Shown here piece by piece: positions 1-6,061 of a stretch of DNA of 6,061 nucleotides. The stretch covers positions 1 through 6,061 of the forward strand of contig JASHWZ010000079.1 of the NCBI GenBank assembly GCA_030043865.1, given 5' to 3'. The DNA is from Thermoplasmata archaeon (lineage in GTDB: Archaea; Thermoplasmatota; Thermoplasmata; Lutacidiplasmatales; UBA184). The notes below the pieces were generated by a model that saw only the letters and a list, made by a program, of their open reading frames with translations, made no database searches and was not told where the DNA came from. Position 1 is the stretch's first letter, and each line of letters opens with the position of its first letter. A program made the translations under genes and the position numbers.

Positions 1-8
1 AGTCGAAT

Positions 9-2051
9 TTACGCGACACGGGCCGGGGAGGGGGACCGGGTCGGCGCGGCTTCCTCGATCTCGCGTCGGATCGACCGGAGCCGGTCGCGGATGCGCGCCG
101 CTTCCTCGAAGTCGAGTCGCTCGGCGGCGAGGCGCATCTCCTCCTCGAGGTTCGCGAGCAGCAGCGGGGCGCGGTCCTTCCACCGCGGGCCGAGTCCCGC
201 GATCGAGAGGTCGCCCGACGGGACCTCCTCTCCGGGGGAGAGCAGGGAACGGACCTCCTTCACCACGGTCTCGGGCACGATCCCGTGCTCCTCGTTGAAG
301 GCGACCTGGCTCGCCCGACGCCGCGCCATCTCCGCGATGGCTCGCGCCATCGAGCCGGTGGTCCGGTCGGCGTAGAGGACGACCTTCCCGTCGAGGTTCC
401 GACTCGCGCGGCCCGCGGTCTGCACGATCGAGGTCTCGCTACGGAGGTACCCTTCCTTGTCCGCGTCGAGGATCGCGACGAAGCTCACCTCGGGCAGGTC
501 GAGCCCCTCCCGGAGGAGGTTGATTCCGACGAGCACGTCGAACCGGCCGATCCGAAGGTCCCGCAGGATCTCGACGCGCTTTAGGGTCTCCACCTCGGAG
601 TGGAGGTAGCGGACCTTGAACCCCTGGTTCGAGAGGTAGTTCGCGAGCTCCTCGCTGGTCGCCTTCGTGAGAGTGGTCACGAGCGCCCGGCTCCCGCGGT
701 CGACGCATGCCCGAAGCTCGCTCACGAGGTCGGCGATGTGACCTTTCAGCGGCCGGACCTCGATCGGCGGGTCGACGAGACCGGTCGGCCGGATGATCTG
801 CTCGACGACGCCCTTCGAGACCTTCCGCTCGAACGGGCCCGGCGTCGCAGAAACGAAGACGAGCTCGGGGACGCGCTCCAAGAATTCGGGGAACTTGAGC
901 GGTCGATTATCGCGGCACGACGGCAGGCGCCAGCCGAACTCGACCAGGTTGTCCTTGCGGCTGCGGTCGCCCTTGTACATCCCCTGGAGCTGGGGGATCG
1001 TCACGTGGGACTCGTCGAGGAAGACGAGCACGTCGTCGGGGAAGAAGTCCATCAGGGTGTAGGGCGGCTCGCCCGGCTTGCGTCCGGAGAAGTACCGGGC
1101 GTAGTTCTCGATCCCCGAGCAGTAGCCGGTCTCGCGGATCATCTCGAGGTCGTACTCCACGCGGCCCTGGAGCCGCTGCGCCTCGACGATCTTCTCCGCC
1201 TGCCGCAGCTCCCGCACCCGCCGCTCCTTCTCCTGCTCGATCTCCCCGAGCACGGCCCGGACCCGCTCGTCGACCGTGAGGAAGTGGGTCGCGGGGAAGA
1301 TCGAGAGCCGGTCGAGCTCGCGCAGCTCTTCCTGTGTCACCGGATCGAGCTCGGCGATCGCCGAGACCGTTCGACCGTCCAGCACGATCCGATGCACGGT
1401 CTCCCCGGCGCCCATCACGTCGACCGTTCCGCCGCGGACGCGGAACCGGCCCCGCTTGAGCTCCATGTCGTTCCGCTGGTACTTCATCCGGACCAGCTGC
1501 TCGAGCAGCGCCTGGCGCCCGACCGACTGCCCGACCGTGAGGTCGACCACCGACGACCGGTAGTCCTCGGGGGAGCCGAGCCCGTAGATGCAGCTGACGG
1601 ACGCGACGATCAGGACGTCGCGGCGGGTGAGGAGCGCCTGCGTCGCGCGGTGCCGGAGCCGGTCGATCTCCTCGTTGATCGACGCGTCCTTCTCGATGTA
1701 GAGGTCGATCTGGGGGACGTACGCCTCGGGCTGGTAGTAGTCGTAGTAGCTCACGAAGTACTCGACCGCGTTGTGCGGGAACAGCGCGCGGAACTCGCTC
1801 ACCAGTTGGGCGGCGAGCGTCTTGTTCGGGCTCACGACCAGCGTCGGACGCTGGAGCCGTGCGATGGTGTGGGCCATCGTGAACGTCTTGCCGCTCCCCG
1901 TCACGCCGAGCAGCGTGACGTACTTCTCGCCCTGCTCGACCCGCCGCACGATCTCCTCGATCGCGCGGGGCTGGTCTCCCTGGGGCTGGAGGTCCGTCTC
2001 GAGCTGGAAGCGACCCGGTAGGGCAGCCGCCGGCGCCGCCCCCTCCGTCAT
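9..2051 (-). CDS. uvrB: UvrB, excinuclease ABC subunit B (complete, 680 aa)
   Basis: UvrB is the damage-verifying helicase-like subunit of cytoplasmic nucleotide excision repair: it is loaded by UvrA, opens the helix at the lesion and recruits UvrC. Motifs seen: Walker A GVTGSGKT at residues 49-56; the DNA-clamping beta-hairpin around 98-113 (YYDYYQPEAYVP) with all four family tyrosines (102, 103, 105, 106); DESH at 346-349; DNRPL at 381-385; SATP at 401-404; GINLLREGLDLPEV at 509-522; motif VI QTAGRASR at 544-551; and a C-terminal UVR domain at about 631-666, the UvrA/UvrC contact. Length is normal for the family. The ATG at 2051 is chosen because similarity begins just after it and a Shine-Dalgarno lies 7 nt upstream. 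An in-frame ATG at 2255 would add 68 Arg/Gly-rich residues read from inside larE. The start overlaps the larE stop by 4 bases. Motif VI is usually QTIGRAAR, so Ala and Ser here are mild deviations; both arginines are kept. The TAA stop is 8 bases from the window edge, so nothing can be said about what follows. Confidence 0.98.
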   Translation of the reverse strand: MTEGAAPAAALPGRFQLETDLQPQGDQPRAIEEIVRRVEQGEKYVTLLGVTGSGKTFTMAHTIARLQRPTLVVSPNKTLAAQLVSEFRALFPHNAVEYFVSYYDYYQPEAYVPQIDLYIEKDASINEEIDRLRHRATQALLTRRDVLIVASVSCIYGLGSPEDYRSSVVDLTVGQSVGRQALLEQLVRMKYQRNDMELKRGRFRVRGGTVDVMGAGETVHRIVLDGRTVSAIAELDPVTQEELRELDRLSIFPATHFLTVDERVRAVLGEIEQEKERRVRELRQAEKIVEAQRLQGRVEYDLEMIRETGYCSGIENYARYFSGRKPGEPPYTLMDFFPDDVLVFLDESHVTIPQLQGMYKGDRSRKDNLVEFGWRLPSCRDNRPLKFPEFLERVPELVFVSATPGPFERKVSKGVVEQIIRPTGLVDPPIEVRPLKGHIADLVSELRACVDRGSRALVTTLTKATSEELANYLSNQGFKVRYLHSEVETLKRVEILRDLRIGRFDVLVGINLLREGLDLPEVSFVAILDADKEGYLRSETSIVQTAGRASRNLDGKVVLYADRTTGSMARAIAEMARRRASQVAFNEEHGIVPETVVKEVRSLLSPGEEVPSGDLSIAGLGPRWKDRAPLLLANLEEEMRLAAERLDFEEAARIRDRLRSIRREIEEAAPTRSPSPARVA

Positions 2052-2872
2052 GGGGCGGCCTCCGTGCGAGGGACGCCGTAGCCTCTCGGGTCGACCTCGA
2101 CGTGGGTGAAGCCGATCGCGCCCAGGGCCGCTCGCAGCTCCGAGACGAGCGGTTCCGCTCGGAGCCGCGCGACCTCGTCCGGGTCGACCTCGACGCGGGC
2201 CTCGTGACCCTGCGTGCGCACCCGCACGCGCCGGAATCCCCGCGCCGCGACCCATGCTTCCCCGCGTTCGATCCGGCCGAGGAGCTCCGCGGAGACCGGG
2301 ACGCCGTGCGCGATGCGCGAGGAGAGGCAGGCGTCCGACGGCTGGTCCCAGTTCGGCAGCCCCCGCGCTTTCGCGGCGCGACGGACGTCCGCCTTCGCCC
2401 AGGAGGCCCAGAGGAGCGGGTGGTCGAAGCCGGCCTCGTCCATCGCTCGGAGACCGGGCCGCTCGTCCGACAGGTCGTCCAGGTGCACCCCGTCGAGGTA
2501 CTGTCGCACGCCTCGGAGCGACCCTTCCCGACGGAGCACCTCGGTCTCGACCGAGCGGCAGAAGTAGCAGCGGTTCGGGGAGTTCTCCCGGTACTCTCGA
2601 CGGGCGAGGGGGTCGATGGGCACGACGTGGTGCTCGATCCCGACCGCTCGCGCGACCCGGCGGGCGCGCTCGATCTCGGTCGCCGCCACCGCCGGCCCGC
2701 TCAAGGTGACCGCGAGCGCGGCGGCGCCGACCGCTTCAACCGCGAGCGCGGCGACGAGCGAAGAGTCGACGCCCCCGGAGAGGGCGACCAGGGCGGGCCC
2801 ACGGCGGGCGAGCCGCTCGACGACCTCGCGGTCCGACCGCGGCGTACGGGGAGATTCCGAGATCTCTCGCAT
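2048..2872 (-). CDS. larE: LarE-family ATP-dependent sulfur transferase, three-cysteine ([4Fe-4S]-type)
   Basis: LarE adenylates a pyridinium mononucleotide intermediate and inserts sulfur, one step in making the nickel-pincer nucleotide cofactor of lactate racemase and related enzymes. Seen in the 274 aa: PP-loop SGGVDSS at residues 32-38; RCYFCR with Cys102 and Cys105; the family segment DGVHLDDLSDERPG at about 127-140; and DACLSSRIAHG at 180-190 with Cys182. Cys182 matches the sacrificial cysteine (Cys176) of Lactobacillus plantarum LarE. The added CxxC is the mark of the variants that bind a [4Fe-4S] cluster through three cysteines and are thought to carry sulfur catalytically. The ATG at 2872 gives a normal N-terminus about 30 residues before the PP-loop; no Shine-Dalgarno precedes it, which suggests a leaderless start. 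It is the first gene of the larE-uvrB operon. No larA, larB or larC is in the window, so the substrate here is inferred from the family; thiolation of another nucleotide or tRNA is possible. Confidence 0.9.
   Translation of the reverse strand: MREISESPRTPRSDREVVERLARRGPALVALSGGVDSSLVAALAVEAVGAAALAVTLSGPAVAATEIERARRVARAVGIEHHVVPIDPLARREYRENSPNRCYFCRSVETEVLRREGSLRGVRQYLDGVHLDDLSDERPGLRAMDEAGFDHPLLWASWAKADVRRAAKARGLPNWDQPSDACLSSRIAHGVPVSAELLGRIERGEAWVAARGFRRVRVRTQGHEARVEVDPDEVARLRAEPLVSELRAALGAIGFTHVEVDPRGYGVPRTEAAP
2059..2063 (-). promoter_or_regulatory. Shine-Dalgarno of uvrB
   Basis: On the minus strand GGAGG is followed by a 7-nt spacer (CCGCCCC) and the ATG at 2051. It lies inside the last codons of larE. 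It decides the uvrB start and, with the ATGA stop/start overlap, indicates translation of uvrB from a shared mRNA. The first genes on either side of the divergent region lack a comparably placed site. Confidence 0.8.
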
Positions 2873-2880
2873 GCAGAGAG
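2864..2880. repeat. Short inverted repeat over the larE start codon
   Basis: Arms CTCTC (2864-2868) and GAGAG (2876-2880) are perfect complements around a 7-base loop, GCATGCA. Read on the minus strand the larE ATG lies in the loop. It could be a weak hairpin or a protein-binding half-site pair at the start, but the stem is only 5 bp and could be chance. Confidence 0.3.
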
Positions 2881-2899
2881 CGTGCTAGGGAGGGGGCGG

Positions 2900-2910
2900 C
2901 TAAACCATTT
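2900..2910. promoter_or_regulatory. Candidate shared TATA-like element of a divergent promoter
   Basis: The 63-base gap between larE and the PPC gene has one A/T-rich stretch, CTAAACCATTT. It ends 26 nt before the ATG at 2936 and begins 28 nt before the ATG at 2872 on the other strand. Archaeal TATA boxes centre about 26-27 nt upstream of the transcription start, so both transcripts would begin within a few bases of their start codons. This agrees with the lack of a well-placed Shine-Dalgarno for larE. The match to TATA consensus is poor, so the call rests on position and base composition in an otherwise very GC-rich region. The same patch may serve both strands, or only one. Confidence 0.4.
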
Positions 2911-2935
2911 GGGCACCGGAGAGGTCGCGGAACGG

Positions 2936-3373
2936 ATGCAGACGGTCCACGAGGGTACCGAGTGGATGCTCCGGCTCGACGACGGGCAGGACCTCTTCGA
3001 GGCGCTGAGCGCGTTCGCGGAGAAGGAGAGCGTCACGGCGGCCGCGGTCCTGTTCGGCATCGGGATGTTCCGCACCGCGACGTTCGGCTACTGGGACGGC
3101 CAGGAGTACCGCCCCGAGGAGCTGAACGTGCCGCACGAGGTCGTGGCCCTCCACGGCTCGATCGCGCGCGCGGACGACGCCCCGTCGATCCACTTGCACG
3201 GCGCGGTCGCCGGTCCGGACCACCGGCTGGTCGGGGGCCACCTCCTGCGGGCGACGGTCGGGGTCCTTCAGGAGGTCGTGGTCTCCACGTTCCCCGGTCG
3301 GACGTTCGGACGACCGCTCGTCGAGAGCTGGGGCCTCCGGATGCTCGACCTCGAACCCGGGGCCCACCCGTAG
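2936..3373 (+). CDS. PPC domain (DUF296, PD1-like) protein
   Basis: This 145-aa protein is a single PPC domain ('plants and prokaryotes conserved', DUF296, also annotated as PD1-like DNA-binding). Seen: an N-terminal region reading LRLDDGQDLFEALSAFAEKESV at about 12-33, the AAAVLFGIGMFRTATFGYWD strand-turn-strand at about 35-54, and the family core SIHLHGAVAGPDHRLVGGHL at about 84-103. That core carries His86, His88 and His102, the set that forms the putative metal site in solved structures. A LxEVVVSTFPGRTFGRP stretch follows at about 111-127. Prokaryotic members are small homotrimers of unsettled function; DNA binding is well supported only for plant AT-hook fusions, and no AT-hook is seen here. 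The ATG at 2936 is chosen since the fold begins right after it. A GGAGAG at 2918-2923 is 12 nt upstream, a poor spacing. An in-frame TTG at 2909 is a weaker alternative. The open frame continues far upstream antisense to larE, which is a GC artefact. The gene is divergent from larE and 40 bases upstream of the lhr-type helicase. Confidence 0.9.
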   Translation: MQTVHEGTEWMLRLDDGQDLFEALSAFAEKESVTAAAVLFGIGMFRTATFGYWDGQEYRPEELNVPHEVVALHGSIARADDAPSIHLHGAVAGPDHRLVGGHLLRATVGVLQEVVVSTFPGRTFGRPLVESWGLRMLDLEPGAHP

Positions 3374-3413
3374 CCCGCCACGCCTTTCCGCGGCCGTCCG
3401 TTTCGATCGACGC
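3374..3413 (+). other. Short spacer between the PPC gene and the helicase
   Basis: Forty GC-rich bases with no Shine-Dalgarno before the ATG at 3414. A TTT at 3385-3387 lies 27-29 nt upstream of that ATG, the distance of an archaeal TATA box, but the surroundings (CCTTTCC) do not resemble one. No hairpin with a T-run is visible, so no terminator is called. The helicase may be leaderless with its own weak promoter, or co-transcribed with the PPC gene. Confidence 0.3.
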
Positions 3414-6061
3414 ATGTCCGCCGACGTCGCTCCGCTCGAGGGGATCGACCCCCGACTCGCCGAGGCGATGCACCGCCGGGGAGTGCGGGCCTACACCGAG
3501 ATCCAGCGACTCGCGCTCCCCGTGCTCGCCTCCGAGGCGGACGCCCTCCTCCTGTCGCCGACCGGCACCGGCAAGACGGAGGCCGCGCTATTGCCGCTGC
3601 TCACCCGCCGGCTCGCGGCGCCGTCCCCCCCGATCTCGCTGCTCTACGTCACACCGCTCCGGGCGCTGAACCGGGACCTCGAGCACCGCCTCGTGTCGCT
3701 GGTGCGGGAGGTCGGGCTGCGGGCCGCCGTGCGCCACGGCGACACCCCCGCGAGTGCCCGGGTCGCGCAATCGAAGGCCCCCCCGGACCTTCTCCTGACG
3801 ACGCCCGAGACGCTGCAGATCCTGCTGGTCGGGCGACGGCTCCGGGAGAGCCTGCGGAACGTCCGCACCGTGATCGTCGACGAGATTCACGAGCTCGTCG
3901 GCTCGGACCGGGGAGCGCAGCTCGGGCTCACGCTCGAGCGCCTCGACGCCTGGACGGGCCGCGCGGTCCGACGGATCGGCCTCTCGGCGACCGTCGGCAA
4001 CCCCGACGAGGTCGCTCGATTCCTCTCCCCGGAGCCGCGGAGGGTGGAGGTCCGGATCGCGAAGGAACCGCGGGAGCTCGTGCTCACCGCCCGACGCCCC
4101 GGCACCGACCGCCCGCCGCTTCCGGCCGAGCTCGTTCGCGAGCTCAAGGCCGACGCGACGCTCCTCGACGGGCTCCGGGCCGTCGAAGAGGAGATCCGCT
4201 CGCACCGGACGACCCTCGTCTTCGTCAACACGCGCCCGACGGCGGAGGGGCTTGCGGCCCGGCTCCAGCGCCTCGCGCCCGACCTCGCGATCGCCGTCCA
4301 TCACGGGTCCCTGTCCCGGGAGGTGCGCGAGGAAGCCGAGCGGGCGTTCCGCGAAGGGAAGCTGCGCGCGCTCGTCGCCACGTCCTCCCTCGAGCTCGGC
4401 ATCGACATCGGGGTCGTCGACCACGTCGTCCAGTTCGGTTCGCCGCACCAGGTCGGCCGGCTCCTCCAGCGGGTCGGTCGGTCCGGGCATCGACTGGACC
4501 GTACGATCCATGGGGCCGTGCTGTCCCTCGACGATGACGACCTCGAGGAGGCCGCCGTGCTCGCCCGGCGCGCGGACGATGGCCAGGTCGAGGCGACCTC
4601 GTGGCGGACGAGGAACCGGCTCGCCGCGGCGCAGCAGGTCGTTGCCACGCTGCGCGCGGAGGGGACCGTCGACCCGGACCGAATGATCGCCACGCTCGGC
4701 CGGGCCGCTGCCGTCGCGGACCTTTCCCCCGCCGAGTGGCGAGAGCTGATCGCCTACCTCGTCGACCTCGGCCTCGCGCGTCCGAGCGGGTCCGAGCTGA
4801 CCTCGGGACGGGGCACGCTGCACCGGTTCTACGCGTCGCTCTCGCTGATCCCCGACGAGCGGACCTACCGGCTCCGCGACATCGCGACTCGTCGCACGAT
4901 CGGGACCCTCGACGAGCGGTTCGTGCTCACGCAGATCCTCGCGCAGCCGGACGAGATCTTCCTCTTGCACGGGCGCACCTGGAAGGTCGTCGAGTACCGG
5001 GACGGAGAGCTCCTCGTCGAGACGGTGAACGAGATCGGCCAGGAGCCGCGCTGGGCCGGCGAGGACCTGCCGGTGCCGTTCGACGTCGCCCAGGAGATCG
5101 GCGCGGTCCGTCGCGAGGGAAATCTCGTCGACTATCCGCTCCCCGAGGTCGACCGGCGCCGGCTCGCCGAGCGGCGGGACGCCGCGGCCGCGGTTGAAGC
5201 CCTTCCGACCGACCGGCGGGTTACGGTCTCCGCCCGAGGGCGGGTGGTGGTGTACGGCGCCTGCTTCGGGACCCGGACCAACGAGACGCTCTCGCTCGCC
5301 GCGGCGGGGCTCCTAACGGCCCGGCTGGGGGCGCGGGTGGAGGTGGCGACGGTCGAACCGACGTGGTTCGTTCTCGAGCTGCCGGTCGCGGTCGACTCCG
5401 CGACGCTCGTGGATGCGCTGCGCATCGACCCGGCAACGCTCCGCCCGCTCGTCGAGCGGCTCGTGCCCGCCGGCCTCGACTACCGGTGGGTGTTCCTCTC
5501 GGTCGCCCGGAAGCTCGGCGTCCTACCGGCGTCCGCGGACCCGCGCGACCTACGGGTGCTCGAACCGCTGCTCGGCGCGGCGCGCACGACACCCCTTGGC
5601 GAGGAGGTGCTCGACAAGACGCTGCACGACCGCTTCGACCTCGCGCACGCGGAGCTCGTCCTCGGGCGGATCCGCGACGGCGCGATCGGGGTGGAGGCGA
5701 CCGCGCCTTCGGCGTTGTCGGACGGGCCGCTCGAGCGGCTCACCTGGCGGACGCTGCCGGACACCCCGCCGCCGACGCTGCTCAAGGCGGTGCGCGAGCG
5801 ACTCGAGAAGGAGGAGCTCGTGCTAGTCTGCCTGCGGTGCGGCTTCGTTCGGACGACCACCCCGCGTCGGTACCGGACCGAGGGCGGCAGCGTCTGTCTG
5901 CTCTGCCACGGGTCGCTCTCCGCCGTGCTTTCCCCCCGGCGGACCGAGGAGGTCGAGCAGCTCTCGCGCTACGCTCGGCAGAAGTGGCGCCCCGAGCGGC
6001 CGTCGACCCGTCGGCCGCGGCGCCGCGTCCGTCCGCCGGGGGCGGGGATCGAGACGCTCGT
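3414..6061 (+). CDS. lhr: Lhr-type superfamily-2 helicase, archaeal form, 3' end beyond window
   Basis: Large ATP-dependent helicase of the Lhr family, a 3'-to-5' enzyme acting on DNA or DNA/RNA duplexes. 882 codons are visible and no stop is reached. Motifs in order: Q-motif YTEIQRLALP at about 27-36; Walker A TGTGKT at 50-55; TPLRALNRDL at 80-89; TTPETL at 129-134; DEIH at 156-159; SAT at 191-193; VFVNTRPTAE at 269-278; HHGSLS at 296-301; ATSSLELGIDIG at 322-333; QRVGRSGH at 352-359. A winged-helix region follows, then the Lhr signature around TLDERFVLTQIL at 498-509 and WKVVEY at 523-528. A later block YGACFGTRTNETLS sits at 614-627. Cys806, Cys809, Cys828 and Cys831 form a C-terminal CxxC-18-CxxC zinc ribbon, followed by an Arg-rich tail near 862-873. 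DEIH rather than DEVH, this late block and the zinc ribbon point to an archaeal subfamily; which one (aLhr1 or aLhr2) I cannot settle. Archaeal members are commonly about 850-950 aa, so the stop is probably close. The ATG at 3414 fits the N-terminus; no Shine-Dalgarno is present. No frameshift is seen. Confidence 0.95.
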   Translation, partial: MSADVAPLEGIDPRLAEAMHRRGVRAYTEIQRLALPVLASEADALLLSPTGTGKTEAALLPLLTRRLAAPSPPISLLYVTPLRALNRDLEHRLVSLVREVGLRAAVRHGDTPASARVAQSKAPPDLLLTTPETLQILLVGRRLRESLRNVRTVIVDEIHELVGSDRGAQLGLTLERLDAWTGRAVRRIGLSATVGNPDEVARFLSPEPRRVEVRIAKEPRELVLTARRPGTDRPPLPAELVRELKADATLLDGLRAVEEEIRSHRTTLVFVNTRPTAEGLAARLQRLAPDLAIAVHHGSLSREVREEAERAFREGKLRALVATSSLELGIDIGVVDHVVQFGSPHQVGRLLQRVGRSGHRLDRTIHGAVLSLDDDDLEEAAVLARRADDGQVEATSWRTRNRLAAAQQVVATLRAEGTVDPDRMIATLGRAAAVADLSPAEWRELIAYLVDLGLARPSGSELTSGRGTLHRFYASLSLIPDERTYRLRDIATRRTIGTLDERFVLTQILAQPDEIFLLHGRTWKVVEYRDGELLVETVNEIGQEPRWAGEDLPVPFDVAQEIGAVRREGNLVDYPLPEVDRRRLAERRDAAAAVEALPTDRRVTVSARGRVVVYGACFGTRTNETLSLAAAGLLTARLGARVEVATVEPTWFVLELPVAVDSATLVDALRIDPATLRPLVERLVPAGLDYRWVFLSVARKLGVLPASADPRDLRVLEPLLGAARTTPLGEEVLDKTLHDRFDLAHAELVLGRIRDGAIGVEATAPSALSDGPLERLTWRTLPDTPPPTLLKAVRERLEKEELVLVCLRCGFVRTTTPRRYRTEGGSVCLLCHGSLSAVLSPRRTEEVEQLSRYARQKWRPERPSTRRPRRRVRPPGAGIETL

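Noticed and set aside
600..2021. A 473-codon open frame on the plus strand antisense to uvrB.
   Set aside because: It lies entirely within uvrB, which has full motif support. Its product is a low-complexity Leu/Asp/Arg/Glu-rich mirror of the GC-biased codons, with no recognisable domain.
2052..2255. N-terminal extension of uvrB to the ATG at 2255.
   Set aside because: The extra 68 residues are an Arg/Gly/Pro-rich reading of the larE 3' end. The ATG at 2051 has a Shine-Dalgarno and matches the family N-terminus.
2102..2935. In-frame upstream extension of the PPC gene to an ATG at 2102.
   Set aside because: It would run antisense through nearly all of larE and add about 278 residues with no similarity to PPC proteins. 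The ATG at 2936 gives the normal single-domain length.
3374..3413. Possible terminator or promoter between the PPC gene and the helicase.
   Set aside because: No stable hairpin, T-run or TATA-like sequence is visible in the 40 bases; only a TTT at a suggestive distance from the ATG.
3588..4970. A 460-codon open frame on the minus strand antisense to the Lhr helicase.
   Set aside because: It is a shadow of the helicase gene caused by high GC. The translation is compositionally odd (Arg/Glu/Asp/Pro/Gly) and shows no family motif.
5132..5860. Several open frames of about 97-137 codons in both strands over the end of the helicase gene.
   Set aside because: They are Arg/Ser-rich out-of-frame readings inside a conserved coding region and have no start signals or domains.
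1..6061. Mobile element, CRISPR array, tRNA or other RNA gene.
   Set aside because: Coding genes fill nearly all of the window, and I saw no direct-repeat array, terminal inverted repeats, transposase motifs or tRNA-like fold in the gaps.

Overview
This 6,061-base window has high GC (about 70% by eye) and strong third-position G/C bias. It holds four protein-coding genes packed around one short divergent intergenic region. The best reading is an archaeon. The large helicase on the right is of the archaeal Lhr type, with a DEIH box, a long post-helicase region and a C-terminal four-cysteine zinc ribbon. The two genes that start at the divergent region look leaderless, while the gene inside the left operon has a classical Shine-Dalgarno. 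A complete bacterial-type uvrB suggests a mesophilic or moderately thermophilic archaeon, because UvrABC is mostly found in such archaea. A high-GC Thermoplasmatota-like lineage would fit, but the sequence does not prove it.

Left half, minus strand: a two-gene operon reads leftwards. It starts with a LarE-family PP-loop sulfur transferase (2048-2872) that carries the three cysteines of the [4Fe-4S] form of the family. Its stop overlaps the start of uvrB (9-2051) in an ATGA junction, so the two are almost certainly co-transcribed and translationally coupled. UvrB is full length at 680 aa with all helicase motifs, the beta-hairpin tyrosines and the C-terminal UVR domain. It ends 8 bases from the window edge.

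Centre: the 63-base gap 2873-2935 separates larE from the rightward genes. Its only A/T-rich patch (about 2900-2910) lies nearly midway, roughly 26-38 nt from both start codons. That is where a TATA element would sit for two leaderless or near-leaderless archaeal transcripts.

Right half, plus strand: a 145-aa PPC/DUF296 protein (2936-3373) is followed after 40 bases by a large Lhr-type superfamily-2 helicase (3414 to the right edge, 882 codons visible, stop outside the window).

Functionally, UvrB acts in nucleotide excision repair. Lhr helicases act on DNA or RNA, and some bacterial ones are linked to DNA damage, so the right half could also relate to nucleic-acid maintenance. LarE is the sulfur donor for the nickel-pincer nucleotide cofactor, and no larA, larB or larC is in the window. 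I see no mobile element, CRISPR array, tRNA or rRNA. Apart from the short divergent region the window is ordinary conserved core sequence, and I found no convincing undescribed system. The points worth a second look are the larE-uvrB operon, the apparently orphan Fe-S-type LarE and the shared divergent promoter.
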